Shown here: positions 35,544-43,473 of the stretch, one piece after another | How positions within the stretch are numbered: the first letter of the stretch is position 1 | How the letters are laid out: the number at the start of each line of letters is the position of its first letter | Assembly: GCF_000757485.1 (NCBI RefSeq) | Contig: NZ_JPYO01000027.1 | Span: 310,001 to 374,000 of the forward strand | Origin: Achromobacter sp. RTa | GTDB lineage: Bacteria; Pseudomonadota; Gammaproteobacteria; Burkholderiales; Burkholderiaceae_B | Direction of reading: 5' to 3' | Length of the DNA stretch: 64,000 nucleotides | Notes under the pieces: generated by a model | Told to the model about the DNA's origin: nothing | The model's database searches: none | What the model saw: the letters and a program-made list of their open reading frames with translations, nothing else | Translations under genes and position numbers: made by a program

Positions 35544-36652
35544 ACCCGCTGCACACCGAAGTCGCCATCATTGGCGCCGGCCTGGTGGGAGCCAGCGCCG
35601 CCCTGGCGCTGCGCCGCCTGGGTGTCGCCACGGCGCTGGTCGACAGCGGCGCGAGCGGCGCACGCGCCAGCGGCGTCAACTTCGGCGGCGTGCGCCGGCA
35701 AGGACGCTCGATCGAACAGCTTTACCTGGCGCAACGCGCGCACGGCATCTGGTCGCGCCTGCCGGAACTGATCGGCACCGATGCGGAATACGTGCGCAGC
35801 GGCCACCTGAAACTGGCGCGCTCCGAGTCCGACCTGGAAAAGCTCCGCGCCTACCGCGACAAAGTCAGCGACTTCGACCTGGGCCTGGAACTCATCGACG
35901 CAGCCGAGCTGCGCCGCCGTTTTCCCGCGCTGGGGCCGGGCCTTGCCGGAGGCTCGCTGTGCCCGCAGGATGGCCAGGCCAATCCGCGCCTGGTCGCGCC
36001 CGCCTTCGCCCGCGCCGCCGCTCGCGCCGGCGCCAGCCTGCTCGAACACTGCGCCATCGCGCAGGCGGACACCCGGGGCGGCGACTTCCTGCTGACCGCC
36101 GCCGACGGCCGGCGCATACGCGCCGCCACGGTCATCAATGCCGCGGGCGCCTGGGGCGCGGCGGTGGCCCGCTGGTTCGGCGACGACCTGCCCTTGCAGG
36201 TCAAGTATCCGACCATGCTGGTCACCGAGCCGCTCACCCCCCAGATCGGCGTGTCGCTGGGCGTGGAAGGCGGCGGCTTCTATGCCCGCCAGGTCGCGCG
36301 CGGCAACGTCGTCATGGGCGGCGGCTACGGCAACGCGCTGCCGGGAGACCGCAGCCGGCCCGGCCGCGCCGCGCTCGCCGAACTCGGCCGCACCGCTCCG
36401 TCCGTATTGCCCGCGCTGGCCTGCGCCAGCGTGATTCGCTGCTGGTCCGGCATCGAAGGCTATTTTGCCGACAAGAACCCCGTCATCGGCTTCAGCCCGC
36501 GAACGCCGCGCCTGCTGCATGCCTTCGGCTTCTCGGGTGGAGGTTTTCAGATCGCGCCGGCCGTGGGCGAGGTCATCGCCGAGATGGCGACGGGGCGCGG
36601 CGGCCTGATGATGGCGGAAAAGTTCTCGGCCGCCCGCTGGGGCGCCGCCTAG
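35540..36652 (+). CDS. DAO-family FAD oxidase subunit (HcnC/OoxB/sarcosine-oxidase-beta-like)
   Basis: 370 residues starting in an ATGA overlap. GAGLVGASAALAL (12-24) binds FAD; GVNFGGVRRQGR and the C-terminal RCWSGIEGYFADKNPVIG and FGFSGGGFQIAPAVGE are typical of sarcosine/glycine oxidase beta-type subunits. It would oxidise the C-N bond of an amino acid or N-alkyl amino acid, feeding electrons to the two iron-sulfur subunits before it. It is the last gene of the operon, before two terminators. Confidence 0.9.
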   Translation: MNPLHTEVAIIGAGLVGASAALALRRLGVATALVDSGASGARASGVNFGGVRRQGRSIEQLYLAQRAHGIWSRLPELIGTDAEYVRSGHLKLARSESDLEKLRAYRDKVSDFDLGLELIDAAELRRRFPALGPGLAGGSLCPQDGQANPRLVAPAFARAAARAGASLLEHCAIAQADTRGGDFLLTAADGRRIRAATVINAAGAWGAAVARWFGDDLPLQVKYPTMLVTEPLTPQIGVSLGVEGGGFYARQVARGNVVMGGGYGNALPGDRSRPGRAALAELGRTAPSVLPALACASVIRCWSGIEGYFADKNPVIGFSPRTPRLLHAFGFSGGGFQIAPAVGEVIAEMATGRGGLMMAEKFSAARWGAA

Positions 36653-36790
36653 CCGCACCACGGTTCCCGCGCCCAGCCCGGCTCAACTGCGGGGTTGTAC
36701 GAGAGTTGTACGGGGATGAGGCCTGCCGCTTCAGCCCGGCTCCTGCGCGGGAAAAGAGCCCCCACGCCACGCAGGCTTCGCCTGCTTGCT

Positions 36791-36811
36791 GCCCCCCAAG
36801 GGGGCGTTTTT
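36791..36811 (+). terminator. Rho-independent terminator, repeat copy 1
   Basis: Stem gccccc/gggggc, loop caa, then gttttt. It ends the hydantoinase-oxidase operon. Confidence 0.8.
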
Positions 36812-36873
36812 GTCTTGGGACGGCCCAGCGACAAAAAAGAGCCCCCACGCCACGCAGGCTTCGCCTGCTTGCT

Positions 36874-36894
36874 GCCCCCCAAGGGGGCGTTTTT
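36874..36894 (+). terminator. Rho-independent terminator, repeat copy 2
   Basis: Identical to the terminator 83 bp upstream; it gives the operon a double terminator. Confidence 0.8.
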
Positions 36895-36920
36895 GTCTTG
36901 GGACGGCCCAGCGACAAAAA

Positions 36921-36949
36921 ACCCGCATCCTCATAGGAGAGATGCGGGT
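36921..36949 (-). terminator. Terminator of tRNA-Leu(GAG)
   Basis: Stem acccgcatc/gatgcgggt with an 11-nt loop, followed on the minus strand by a T-run (seen as aaaaaa at 36916-36921). It lies 37 nt beyond the 3' end of the tRNA. Confidence 0.75.
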
Positions 36950-36985
36950 TCTTTACACTTCCAGGTATGCCCTGGAACAAATTCT

Positions 36986-37070
36986 TGGTGCCGACGGCGA
37001 GACTCGAACTCGCACAGCTTTCGCCACTACCCCCTCAAGATAGCGTGTCTACCAATTTCACCACGTCGGC
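36986..37070 (-). tRNA. tRNA-Leu(GAG)
   Basis: 85 nt including an encoded CCA. On the minus strand it begins GCCGACGTGG and ends CCGTCGGCACCA; the acceptor stem pairs GCCGACG with CGTCGGC. The anticodon stem ctatc/ggtag holds the loop TTGAGGG, so the anticodon is GAG (reads CUC/CUU). The long variable arm is that of a class II tRNA. It stands alone, with a terminator downstream. Confidence 0.95.
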
Positions 37071-37211
37071 TATTCCACCCGGAAAGACAAGCTTTCCTGG
37101 AAAGTCGAGCATTCTATCACGCAAATTGGATTTCGGGTGAGCCCGGCCCTATTTTGCCATCCGGGCACCACCCATCCCCTCGGCCTTTGGAGCGCCCCGG
37201 GGCGCCTTGCC

Positions 37212-38201
37212 TCAGTTGATTTGCAGATTGGTCGCCTTGACGACCTCGCCCCACTTGCGGGTTTCGCTTTCCATGAAGGCCTTGAACGCTTGCGGCGTGT
37301 TGGGCGGCGGAGGCATCAGGAAGCCGTTGGTCTGGTAGCTGGCGGCCAGGGCGGCGTCGGAGGTCAGGGCCTTGTTGACGGCGGCGTTGACCTTCTGGAC
37401 GATTTCCGGCGGAGTGCCGGCGGGCGCGAACAGGCCGAACCACGCCGCCACGTCAAAGCCCGGCACGCCGGATTCGGCGATGGTCGGGATTTCCGGCGCG
37501 AACGGGACGCGGGAGCCGGTGGTGACGGCCAGGCCGGTCAGCTTGCCCGCGCGGACGTGGGGCAGCAGCGGCGGCAGGTTGTCGAAGATCGAGTCCACCT
37601 GCCCGCCCAGCAGGTCCGCCACGGCCGGACCGCTGCCACGGTAAGGCACGTGCAGGATGTCGATGCCGGTCTTCATCTTGAACAGCTCGCAGCCCAGGTG
37701 CGCGGACGAACCATTGCCGGGCGAGGCGCAGGTCAGCTTGCCGGGATTCTTCTTTGCGTAGTCGATGTATTCCTGCACGGTCTTGACGGGCACGCTGGCG
37801 TTGACCGCCAGGATGTTCGGCACCACATTCAGCAGCGCGACGGCGTCCAGGTCCTTGAGCGCGTCGTAGGACATTTTGGAGTACAGCGACTGGTTGATCG
37901 CGGTGGAGATGGAGCCCACGAACAGGGTGTAGCCGTCGGGCGCCGAACGGGCGACGGACTCGGCGCCAATGTTGCTGTTGGCGCCGGGCTTGTTCTCCAC
38001 AACGAAGGTCTGGCCGAATTCCTTGCCCAGCACGTCGGCGATCATGCGCGCGCTGATATCGGTCGTGCCGCCCGGGGCATAGCCCACGACCAGCCGGACC
38101 GGCTTGGACGGATAGGCGCCGGCCTGGGCCAGGGCCGGGCCGGATGCGAAGCAAGCGAGCACCGCCACGGCGCCAGCCAGTTTGGTATAGGTTTTCTTCA
38201 T
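37212..38201 (-). CDS. Bug (TctC-like) receptor
   Basis: 329 residues with a Sec signal (about 1-26, ending ALAQA). The binding loops are VVGYAPGGTTDISARM and VVENKPGANSNIGAE. TTTCCTCC on the plus strand gives a GGAGG ribosome site before ATG 38201. It follows the alpha-hydroxyacid oxidase gene by about 105 nt in the same direction and may belong to its transcript, implying a hydroxy- or oxo-acid ligand (inference). Confidence 0.92.
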   Translation of the reverse strand: MKKTYTKLAGAVAVLACFASGPALAQAGAYPSKPVRLVVGYAPGGTTDISARMIADVLGKEFGQTFVVENKPGANSNIGAESVARSAPDGYTLFVGSISTAINQSLYSKMSYDALKDLDAVALLNVVPNILAVNASVPVKTVQEYIDYAKKNPGKLTCASPGNGSSAHLGCELFKMKTGIDILHVPYRGSGPAVADLLGGQVDSIFDNLPPLLPHVRAGKLTGLAVTTGSRVPFAPEIPTIAESGVPGFDVAAWFGLFAPAGTPPEIVQKVNAAVNKALTSDAALAASYQTNGFLMPPPPNTPQAFKAFMESETRKWGEVVKATNLQIN

Positions 38202-38306
38202 GTTTCCTCCTGTCGAAAACGAATGAGCGCGCCCGAATGGGCGCCGCTATTTTTGTTGTTGTCTGGGCAAGGCCGCCCTTTGGGCCGCGCCGCGGCCCCG
38301 TCCGCC

Positions 38307-39482
38307 CTACGCGGGGCAGGCGGGACGTATCGGCGCGATCAAGTCCGGCGTGACGTCGGCCAGCGTGCGGCAGCCGAGCAGCGCCATGTTGGTCGAGATC
38401 TCGCTGCGGAATATCTCCGCCACTTTCCGGATGCCGGCATTGCCGCCGACCGCCGCGCCAAAAAGCTGCGGCCGGCCGGTGAAGACCATGCGCGCGCCCA
38501 ACGCGATTGCCTTGAGCACGTCGGATCCCCGCCGAAAGCCTCCGTCTACCATGACCGGAAAACCTGGCGGCACCGCCGCCACGACGTCGGGCAGCGCCTG
38601 CAGCGGCGAAATGCAGCCGTCGAGCTGGCGTCCGCCGTGATTGGAAACGATGACGCCGTCGGCGCCGGCCTCGCAGGCCTGGCGCGCGTCGTCGGCGTGC
38701 ATCACGCCCTTGAGCACCAGCTTGCCGGGCCAGTTCTTCCGGATCCAGCGGATGTGCTCCCACGACAGTTTGTCGCGCTCGCCGCGAAAGCCGTTGGGCG
38801 GGTCCTGCGTGATGGGCGGCCCGATTTCCTCGTACAGGTTCGAGAACCGCGGCACGCCGCTGCCGAACAGCGTGCGCATGAAGACATTCAGTGTCCAGCG
38901 CGGATGCAGCATGCCGTCCAGCACAACGCTGGCGCTCATCTTGAAGGGCACGGTGAAGGCCAGCCGCTGCAGGTTCTCGCGGTTGGCGCCGACGCAGGTG
39001 TCGATGGTGACGACCAGCACCGGTATCTCGGCCTGCCGCAGGCGGGCCATCAATCTGGCGATGCGTTCGATGTTGCCCGGCAGATAGGCCTGGTACCAGC
39101 AGCGCTTGCCCGTGGCCTCCTGCAGGCGTTCCAGCGGCACGCTGGAGGCGCCGCTGATAATGAACGGAATCCGCGCCTCCTGGGCGGCGCGCGCCAGCGC
39201 CAGATCGCACTCGTGCATCACGATGGCCGAAAACCCAGTGGGCGCGAAGCCCACGGGCATGGCGTAGTCCTGCCCGAACAGGCTGGCCTGGCTGTCGCGC
39301 TGGTCAACCACGCGCAGGCCGCGCGGGCGGAAACCGATGTCGCGCAGGGCGCGCACGCTCTCGTCGAGCGACGCGCCATCCTCGGTGCCGCCGCAGACGT
39401 AGCCCTCGACGCAGCGCGGCATGATGCGCCGCGCCTCGCGTTCGAAGTCCCGCACCGATAGGCAGCGGTCCAACCGGCTCAT
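38307..39482 (-). CDS. FMN-dependent alpha-hydroxyacid oxidase/dehydrogenase
   Basis: 391 residues, a TIM barrel of the glycolate oxidase/lactate dehydrogenase (LldD) family. MPVGFAPTGFSAIVMH and YQAYLPGNIERIARL bind FMN; the catalytic His282 with the substrate-binding Arg is in SNHGGRQLDG; MVDGGFRRGSDVLKAIALGA closes the FMN site. Its ATG lies in the ATGA overlap with the HglS-like gene, so the two are translated together. It oxidises a 2-hydroxy acid to a 2-oxo acid; 2-hydroxyglutarate is a possible substrate, though the family prefers the L isomer. Confidence 0.9.
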   Translation of the reverse strand: MSRLDRCLSVRDFEREARRIMPRCVEGYVCGGTEDGASLDESVRALRDIGFRPRGLRVVDQRDSQASLFGQDYAMPVGFAPTGFSAIVMHECDLALARAAQEARIPFIISGASSVPLERLQEATGKRCWYQAYLPGNIERIARLMARLRQAEIPVLVVTIDTCVGANRENLQRLAFTVPFKMSASVVLDGMLHPRWTLNVFMRTLFGSGVPRFSNLYEEIGPPITQDPPNGFRGERDKLSWEHIRWIRKNWPGKLVLKGVMHADDARQACEAGADGVIVSNHGGRQLDGCISPLQALPDVVAAVPPGFPVMVDGGFRRGSDVLKAIALGARMVFTGRPQLFGAAVGGNAGIRKVAEIFRSEISTNMALLGCRTLADVTPDLIAPIRPACPA

Positions 39483-40864
39483 GCGGCCACCGGCGCGCTG
39501 AGCGCCTGCAGGCAGGCGGCCAGCGAACGGTCCTGCGTGTCCTGGTAGAGCGCCAGCTCATCCAGCACCGCAGCGCCCAGGGCCTGCTCGAAGGCGGCCT
39601 GGCTGGCGTTCTGCGCGTACTCGGCCTGCGCCTTGTCGCCCAGGTTCGACTGGAAGATGCCTGCGGCGCTGACCGGCAGGAAGTCCTCATACACCAGCGG
39701 CTCGAAGCGGATGTAGCCCTGGGCTATCAGCGATTGCGCATCGGTCTCGGAAGGCGCGCCCTCCTTGCCCGTCAGGTAATAGCGGAAGTAGGCAAGCCCC
39801 TGGGCATGGAGTTCGGCGTAATCGTCGGGGAACGCGGCGAAGCATTCCTGCAGGTTCTGCATGTAGGCCGCGGCGTTGCTTTCATTGGGCGCGCCGCTGA
39901 TGCGGGTGCGCGCCAGGTCCAGCAGATGGTCGTACAGCGCCCGGCCCTTGCGCGTCAGGGCCACGCCGCGCTGTTCGATCTCGCCGAAGCGGGCCGTATG
40001 GCTGCCAACCGCGGAGCGGCCATCGGCGCCAGTGAAGCTCACGGCCTCCTCCAGCGCCTTGAAGCTGGTCTGGCGCAGCAGGATGGGACACTTGCGCGGC
40101 GGCGGGCCCTCGATCACGGCCTTGGCCGATACGCCGCGGCGCGGCATCTCCGCCTGGGCCTCATCGATGTCCAGGGTGCGCGGGGTCAGGTGATTGATGT
40201 GCGGGCCCTTGAAGGCCACCACGTCGGCGATCAGGCGGTGCTGGCCATGCAGCTCACGATAGTCGTCCAGGCTGACCGTGGCCTCGCCGTGCCAGCGGAA
40301 GGTGTGCAGGGCCTCGCCCACGAATTCCCGGGCGCTGGCTTCGTCCAGGCCGCCTTCGGACTCGAAGCGGGCGGCCAGCTCCAATGCCCTCGCGGTGAAG
40401 ATCTGGCGGGCCGCGAGAATGCGGGCGGCCTTCTCGCGCAGCTCCGCGTCGCCGATCAATTCCAGGCGCAGCAGCGAGGTGAAAACGCGGAACGGGCTGG
40501 CCTGCAGCGCGGCCTCGTGCGTGGCGCGGAAGGCGGTCGAATGCACGGGCACGCCGGCCGGAGAAAGGTCGTAGTAGCCCACGGGCTGCATGCCCATCAC
40601 GGCGAACACGCGGCGCATGTTGGCCAGTTCCTCGGCCGTGCCCACTCGGATGGCGCCGTGGCGCTCGATGTCCAGGCGCTCGATCTCGCCCGTGCGCGCC
40701 AGCTGCGCGGCCAGTTCGGGCTGTTCGGCCAGCGTCTGGGCGTTGACCTGGGCGACCAGGTCCAGCAGCGTGTCATACAGGGGCACTTCCGACTTGTACA
40801 TGTCGGACATGGCGCGGGAGAACCAGGCGCGGATCTGGTCCGGGCTGACGAAATTCTGACTCAT
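39479..40864 (-). CDS. 2-oxoadipate dioxygenase/decarboxylase (HglS/DUF1338 family)
   Basis: 461 residues from ATG 40864; an in-frame start at 40930 adds 22 residues with no domain. His69 and Arg73 (in RHGAIRVGT), His225 (in HINHLTPR) and a Glu near 295 (in FGEIEQRG) match the metal- and substrate-binding residues known for Pseudomonas HglS. That enzyme turns 2-oxoadipate into D-2-hydroxyglutarate and CO2 in D-lysine catabolism. Here it is translationally coupled to an alpha-hydroxyacid oxidase and lies 81 nt below a LysR gene. Confidence 0.87.
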   Translation of the reverse strand: MSQNFVSPDQIRAWFSRAMSDMYKSEVPLYDTLLDLVAQVNAQTLAEQPELAAQLARTGEIERLDIERHGAIRVGTAEELANMRRVFAVMGMQPVGYYDLSPAGVPVHSTAFRATHEAALQASPFRVFTSLLRLELIGDAELREKAARILAARQIFTARALELAARFESEGGLDEASAREFVGEALHTFRWHGEATVSLDDYRELHGQHRLIADVVAFKGPHINHLTPRTLDIDEAQAEMPRRGVSAKAVIEGPPPRKCPILLRQTSFKALEEAVSFTGADGRSAVGSHTARFGEIEQRGVALTRKGRALYDHLLDLARTRISGAPNESNAAAYMQNLQECFAAFPDDYAELHAQGLAYFRYYLTGKEGAPSETDAQSLIAQGYIRFEPLVYEDFLPVSAAGIFQSNLGDKAQAEYAQNASQAAFEQALGAAVLDELALYQDTQDRSLAACLQALSAPVAA

Positions 40865-40945
40865 GGCGGGCTCGGCACATCGGTAGACAAAGGATGGCCG
40901 CATGAAATCATGACGCGCCGCCGCAATCAAATGAAAAAAATCGGC

Positions 40946-41887
40946 TTAATCAGTCCATTTTTTCATGGACCGCGCGCGCCGGGCGTCCAGGGCGCGCTTC
41001 TGTTCTGCCTCTTTCTCCACCCAGGCGACGAATTGCTTGATCTTCGGAACTTCCGCCGAATGCTCCGAATAGGCGACGAAGTACGCCCCGTCGCTGGGCT
41101 GCACATAGCCCCAGGGAATCACCAGCTTGCCGGCCTGCAACTCGTCTTCGGCCAGCAGCCGCGGCGTCAGGGCGATGCCGCAGCCGCCTTCGGCCGCGCG
41201 CACGCACATGTAGAAGGTGTCGAAACGAGGGCCGTGGTAGCTGCGGTCGGACTGGAAATGCTGGCGCGAGAAGTAGTCGTGCCAGGCCTCGGGCCGCGAA
41301 GCGCACTGGATCAGCGCCTGTTCGCTCAGCGCCTCCAGGCTGTCCACCCGATCTCCCGGCAGGAAGCCGGGCGCGCAGACTGGCACGACCTCGGCCTCGA
41401 ACAGTTCGCGGCACTGGGCGCCGGGCAAGGTGCCGTGGCCGAAGAAGAAGGAAATGTCGATCTTGGCCTGCATCAGGTCGAAGGGCCGGGTTTCGCTGCG
41501 CACCTTGACCTGGATGTCCGGGTGCGCGGCCATGAACCCTTGCAGGCGCGGTATCAGCCAGCGCGCGCCGAACGTGGGCTGGGTGCCGATGGTGAGCACC
41601 TGGGTTTCGCTGCCGTAGGTCAGGATGTAGCGCGAGGACATGTCCACCTGGTTCAGGATGGCCCGCACCTCCGATTGGTACAAGGCCCCGGCCGGCGTCA
41701 ACTGCAGGCGTCGCCGCACCCGCAGAAACAGCGGATTGCGCAGGAGCGCCTCCAGTTGCGCGATCTGCTTGCTGATCGCGCTCTGGGTCATGTGCAGTTC
41801 CTCGGCGGCGCGCGTAAAGCTCATGTGCCGCGCCACCGCCTCGAAACACTGGAGCGCCATCATCGATGGCATCAAACGCTTTTCCAT
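40946..41887 (-). CDS. LysR family transcriptional regulator (GcvA-like)
   Basis: 313 residues. MMALQCFEAVARHMSFTRA and HMTQSAISKQIAQLE form the winged helix; LTIGTQPTFGARWLIPRL starts the effector domain. Unlike the other LysR genes here, it is transcribed in the same direction as its likely targets, so it may be the first gene of their operon or act on them from its own promoter. The C-terminal tail is basic. Confidence 0.92.
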   Translation of the reverse strand: MEKRLMPSMMALQCFEAVARHMSFTRAAEELHMTQSAISKQIAQLEALLRNPLFLRVRRRLQLTPAGALYQSEVRAILNQVDMSSRYILTYGSETQVLTIGTQPTFGARWLIPRLQGFMAAHPDIQVKVRSETRPFDLMQAKIDISFFFGHGTLPGAQCRELFEAEVVPVCAPGFLPGDRVDSLEALSEQALIQCASRPEAWHDYFSRQHFQSDRSYHGPRFDTFYMCVRAAEGGCGIALTPRLLAEDELQAGKLVIPWGYVQPSDGAYFVAYSEHSAEVPKIKQFVAWVEKEAEQKRALDARRARSMKKWTD

Positions 41888-41973
41888 GGGGCCGATCCGG
41901 GTATGACTGTGCTGGCGGCGGTCTGCAACCCATCGCCGGCCGCAGCGCTTGCGGCATTATCGCAGGCCCGGCC

Positions 41974-43395
41974 TCACCACTGGTATCCCACCCCCGCCGC
42001 ACCGCCGAAATCGCCGCGCGACGTGCCGTTGGCGGAAACCTTGTAGACCCAGCGACCGCCGCCGGAAACTCGCGACAGGCCCAGGGCATAGCCCGATTCG
42101 CCATTCCAGGTGCCGCCGGCCATGGACAGCATGTTGCGTCCGGGCAGATAGGCTTGCGGCAGGGAGGCCGTCGCCATGGCCGCGGCCACGCCCGCGCTCA
42201 GCATGCGCTCCTGGGAATCCAGGTCGCTGCGCAGGTTCTGCAGGGAACGCTCGACCGCGCCTACCCGCGCCTCGCCCGCGCTGCCGACGGCGCGCAACTG
42301 CGCCACATTGACGGCATCGGTGTCCTCGCTGCCCGCGGCCACGCCCGTCACCTGGCGCCCGCCCATGTTTACTTCGCCCGAGGAGTTCTGGGGCTGCGCC
42401 ATGCCATAGGCCTCGTAGTTCTCCTGCGCGCCGCGCGCCGCCGTGGAACCGGCGCCCAGCGCCACGCTGTTGCCCGCTGCCGCCACGGCGCCAGCGCCGA
42501 CTGCGACGCTCTGAGTGGCCGCAGCCGATTCCGCGCCCACCGACACGCTGCGGTCCGCAACGGAACCCCGCCCCGCGTTCGAACCGATCGACACGTTGTC
42601 GCTGCCGCGCATGCCCGAGCCCGCGGCGGCGCCCTGCGCCACGTTGCGGTTGCCGACGACGTCGCGGCCGGCGGCCAGGCCGCTTGCCGTGTTGCCGTCG
42701 CCCTTCACGCCGTAGCCCGCATAGGCGCCGGCGGCCAGGTTGTTGGAACCGGTCACGTTCTGCCCGGCATTCCTGCCCTGCGCCAGGTTGCCGTCGCCCT
42801 CCACATGCTGGCCCGCGTTCTGGCCCTGGGCCAGATTGCCGTCTCCGACAACATCGCGGCCGGCCTCCTGGCCGAAGGCCGAATTGCCATTGCCGGCGAC
42901 GTTGCGCCCGGCGTTGGTGCCATAGGCGGCATTGTTGTTGCCCACGGTGTCCGTGCCTGCCCAGAACCCGTAGGCATCGTTGTAGTCGCCCGTCACGTTC
43001 TGGCCTGCGCTGCGGCCGAACGACTGGTTCCAGCCACCCTGCACATTGGTGCCGGCGTAGTAGCCGATGGCCTGGTTGGCGTTCTTGCCTCCGACCTTGG
43101 AACCGGCCCCCTCGCCAATCGCAAGATTCCAGTTGGTGGACACGTCCTTGCCCGCGCCGTTGCCCAGGGCGATGTTGTTGCTGCCCGCCACATTGGCGCC
43201 GGCGTTCTTGCCTATCGCATGATTGCCCTTGCCCGTCACGCCCTGGCCCGCGCCAGGCCCGTAGCCAAGATTGCTGCCATCCCACTGCACGGGCGGCGCG
43301 GTCTGCGCATGCGCGGCCGAGCCGCCCGCCAGCGCTCCCGCCAGGACCGCCACGGACAAGCCGTTGGCGGCAAGAATTGCATATGTGTTTTTCAT
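41974..43395 (-). CDS. YadA-like trimeric autotransporter adhesin
   Basis: 473 residues. A signal peptide (1-30, ending AHAQ) is followed by a head made of about fifteen 16-residue repeats (about 45-300) of the form AGxxVxGxxNxAxGxx. Then come degenerate head strands, a neck with DTDAVNVAQLRAV, a short coiled coil (VERSLQNLRSDLD), and the C-terminal YadA anchor ending in the terminal Trp of GVGYQW. It should form an outer-membrane trimer with a short stalk. No ribosome site is obvious before ATG 43395. It neighbours a secreted phospholipase gene. Confidence 0.9.
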   Translation of the reverse strand: MKNTYAILAANGLSVAVLAGALAGGSAAHAQTAPPVQWDGSNLGYGPGAGQGVTGKGNHAIGKNAGANVAGSNNIALGNGAGKDVSTNWNLAIGEGAGSKVGGKNANQAIGYYAGTNVQGGWNQSFGRSAGQNVTGDYNDAYGFWAGTDTVGNNNAAYGTNAGRNVAGNGNSAFGQEAGRDVVGDGNLAQGQNAGQHVEGDGNLAQGRNAGQNVTGSNNLAAGAYAGYGVKGDGNTASGLAAGRDVVGNRNVAQGAAAGSGMRGSDNVSIGSNAGRGSVADRSVSVGAESAAATQSVAVGAGAVAAAGNSVALGAGSTAARGAQENYEAYGMAQPQNSSGEVNMGGRQVTGVAAGSEDTDAVNVAQLRAVGSAGEARVGAVERSLQNLRSDLDSQERMLSAGVAAAMATASLPQAYLPGRNMLSMAGGTWNGESGYALGLSRVSGGGRWVYKVSANGTSRGDFGGAAGVGYQW

Positions 43396-43473
43396 GTGTA
43401 TTTGGTCGTTTGTTGTTCTGGACCGGCCGGGCCCGCACCCCGATGCGCGCCCGGCCCGCTTATGCCTCGCAGG

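Larger units (their letters stand above)
36752..36921. repeat. Tandem 83-bp repeat carrying terminators
   Basis: An 87-bp sequence occurs twice with an 83-bp period (36752-36838 and 36835-36921), and the copies are identical. Each copy has a small hairpin gcaggc-ttc-gcctgc and a strong terminator-like hairpin followed by five T. It lies between the oxidase operon and tRNA-Leu(GAG). The exact identity implies recent duplication. The unit resembles dispersed intergenic elements of this bacterial family (from memory, not searched). Confidence 0.85.

Noticed and set aside
33862-36652. The three-subunit oxidase as a true hydrogen cyanide synthase (HcnABC)
   Set aside because: The architecture is the same, but opine and amino-acid oxidases share it, and the hydantoinase and ThDP neighbours point to catabolism.
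36986-37070. tRNA-Leu(GAG) as an integration site of a genomic island
   Set aside because: No integrase gene or partial tRNA 3'-end duplication was seen nearby.
42300-43250. Regular 48-bp repeats that might suggest a CRISPR array
   Set aside because: They are in-frame 16-codon repeats of the adhesin head; no constant repeat with unique spacers.
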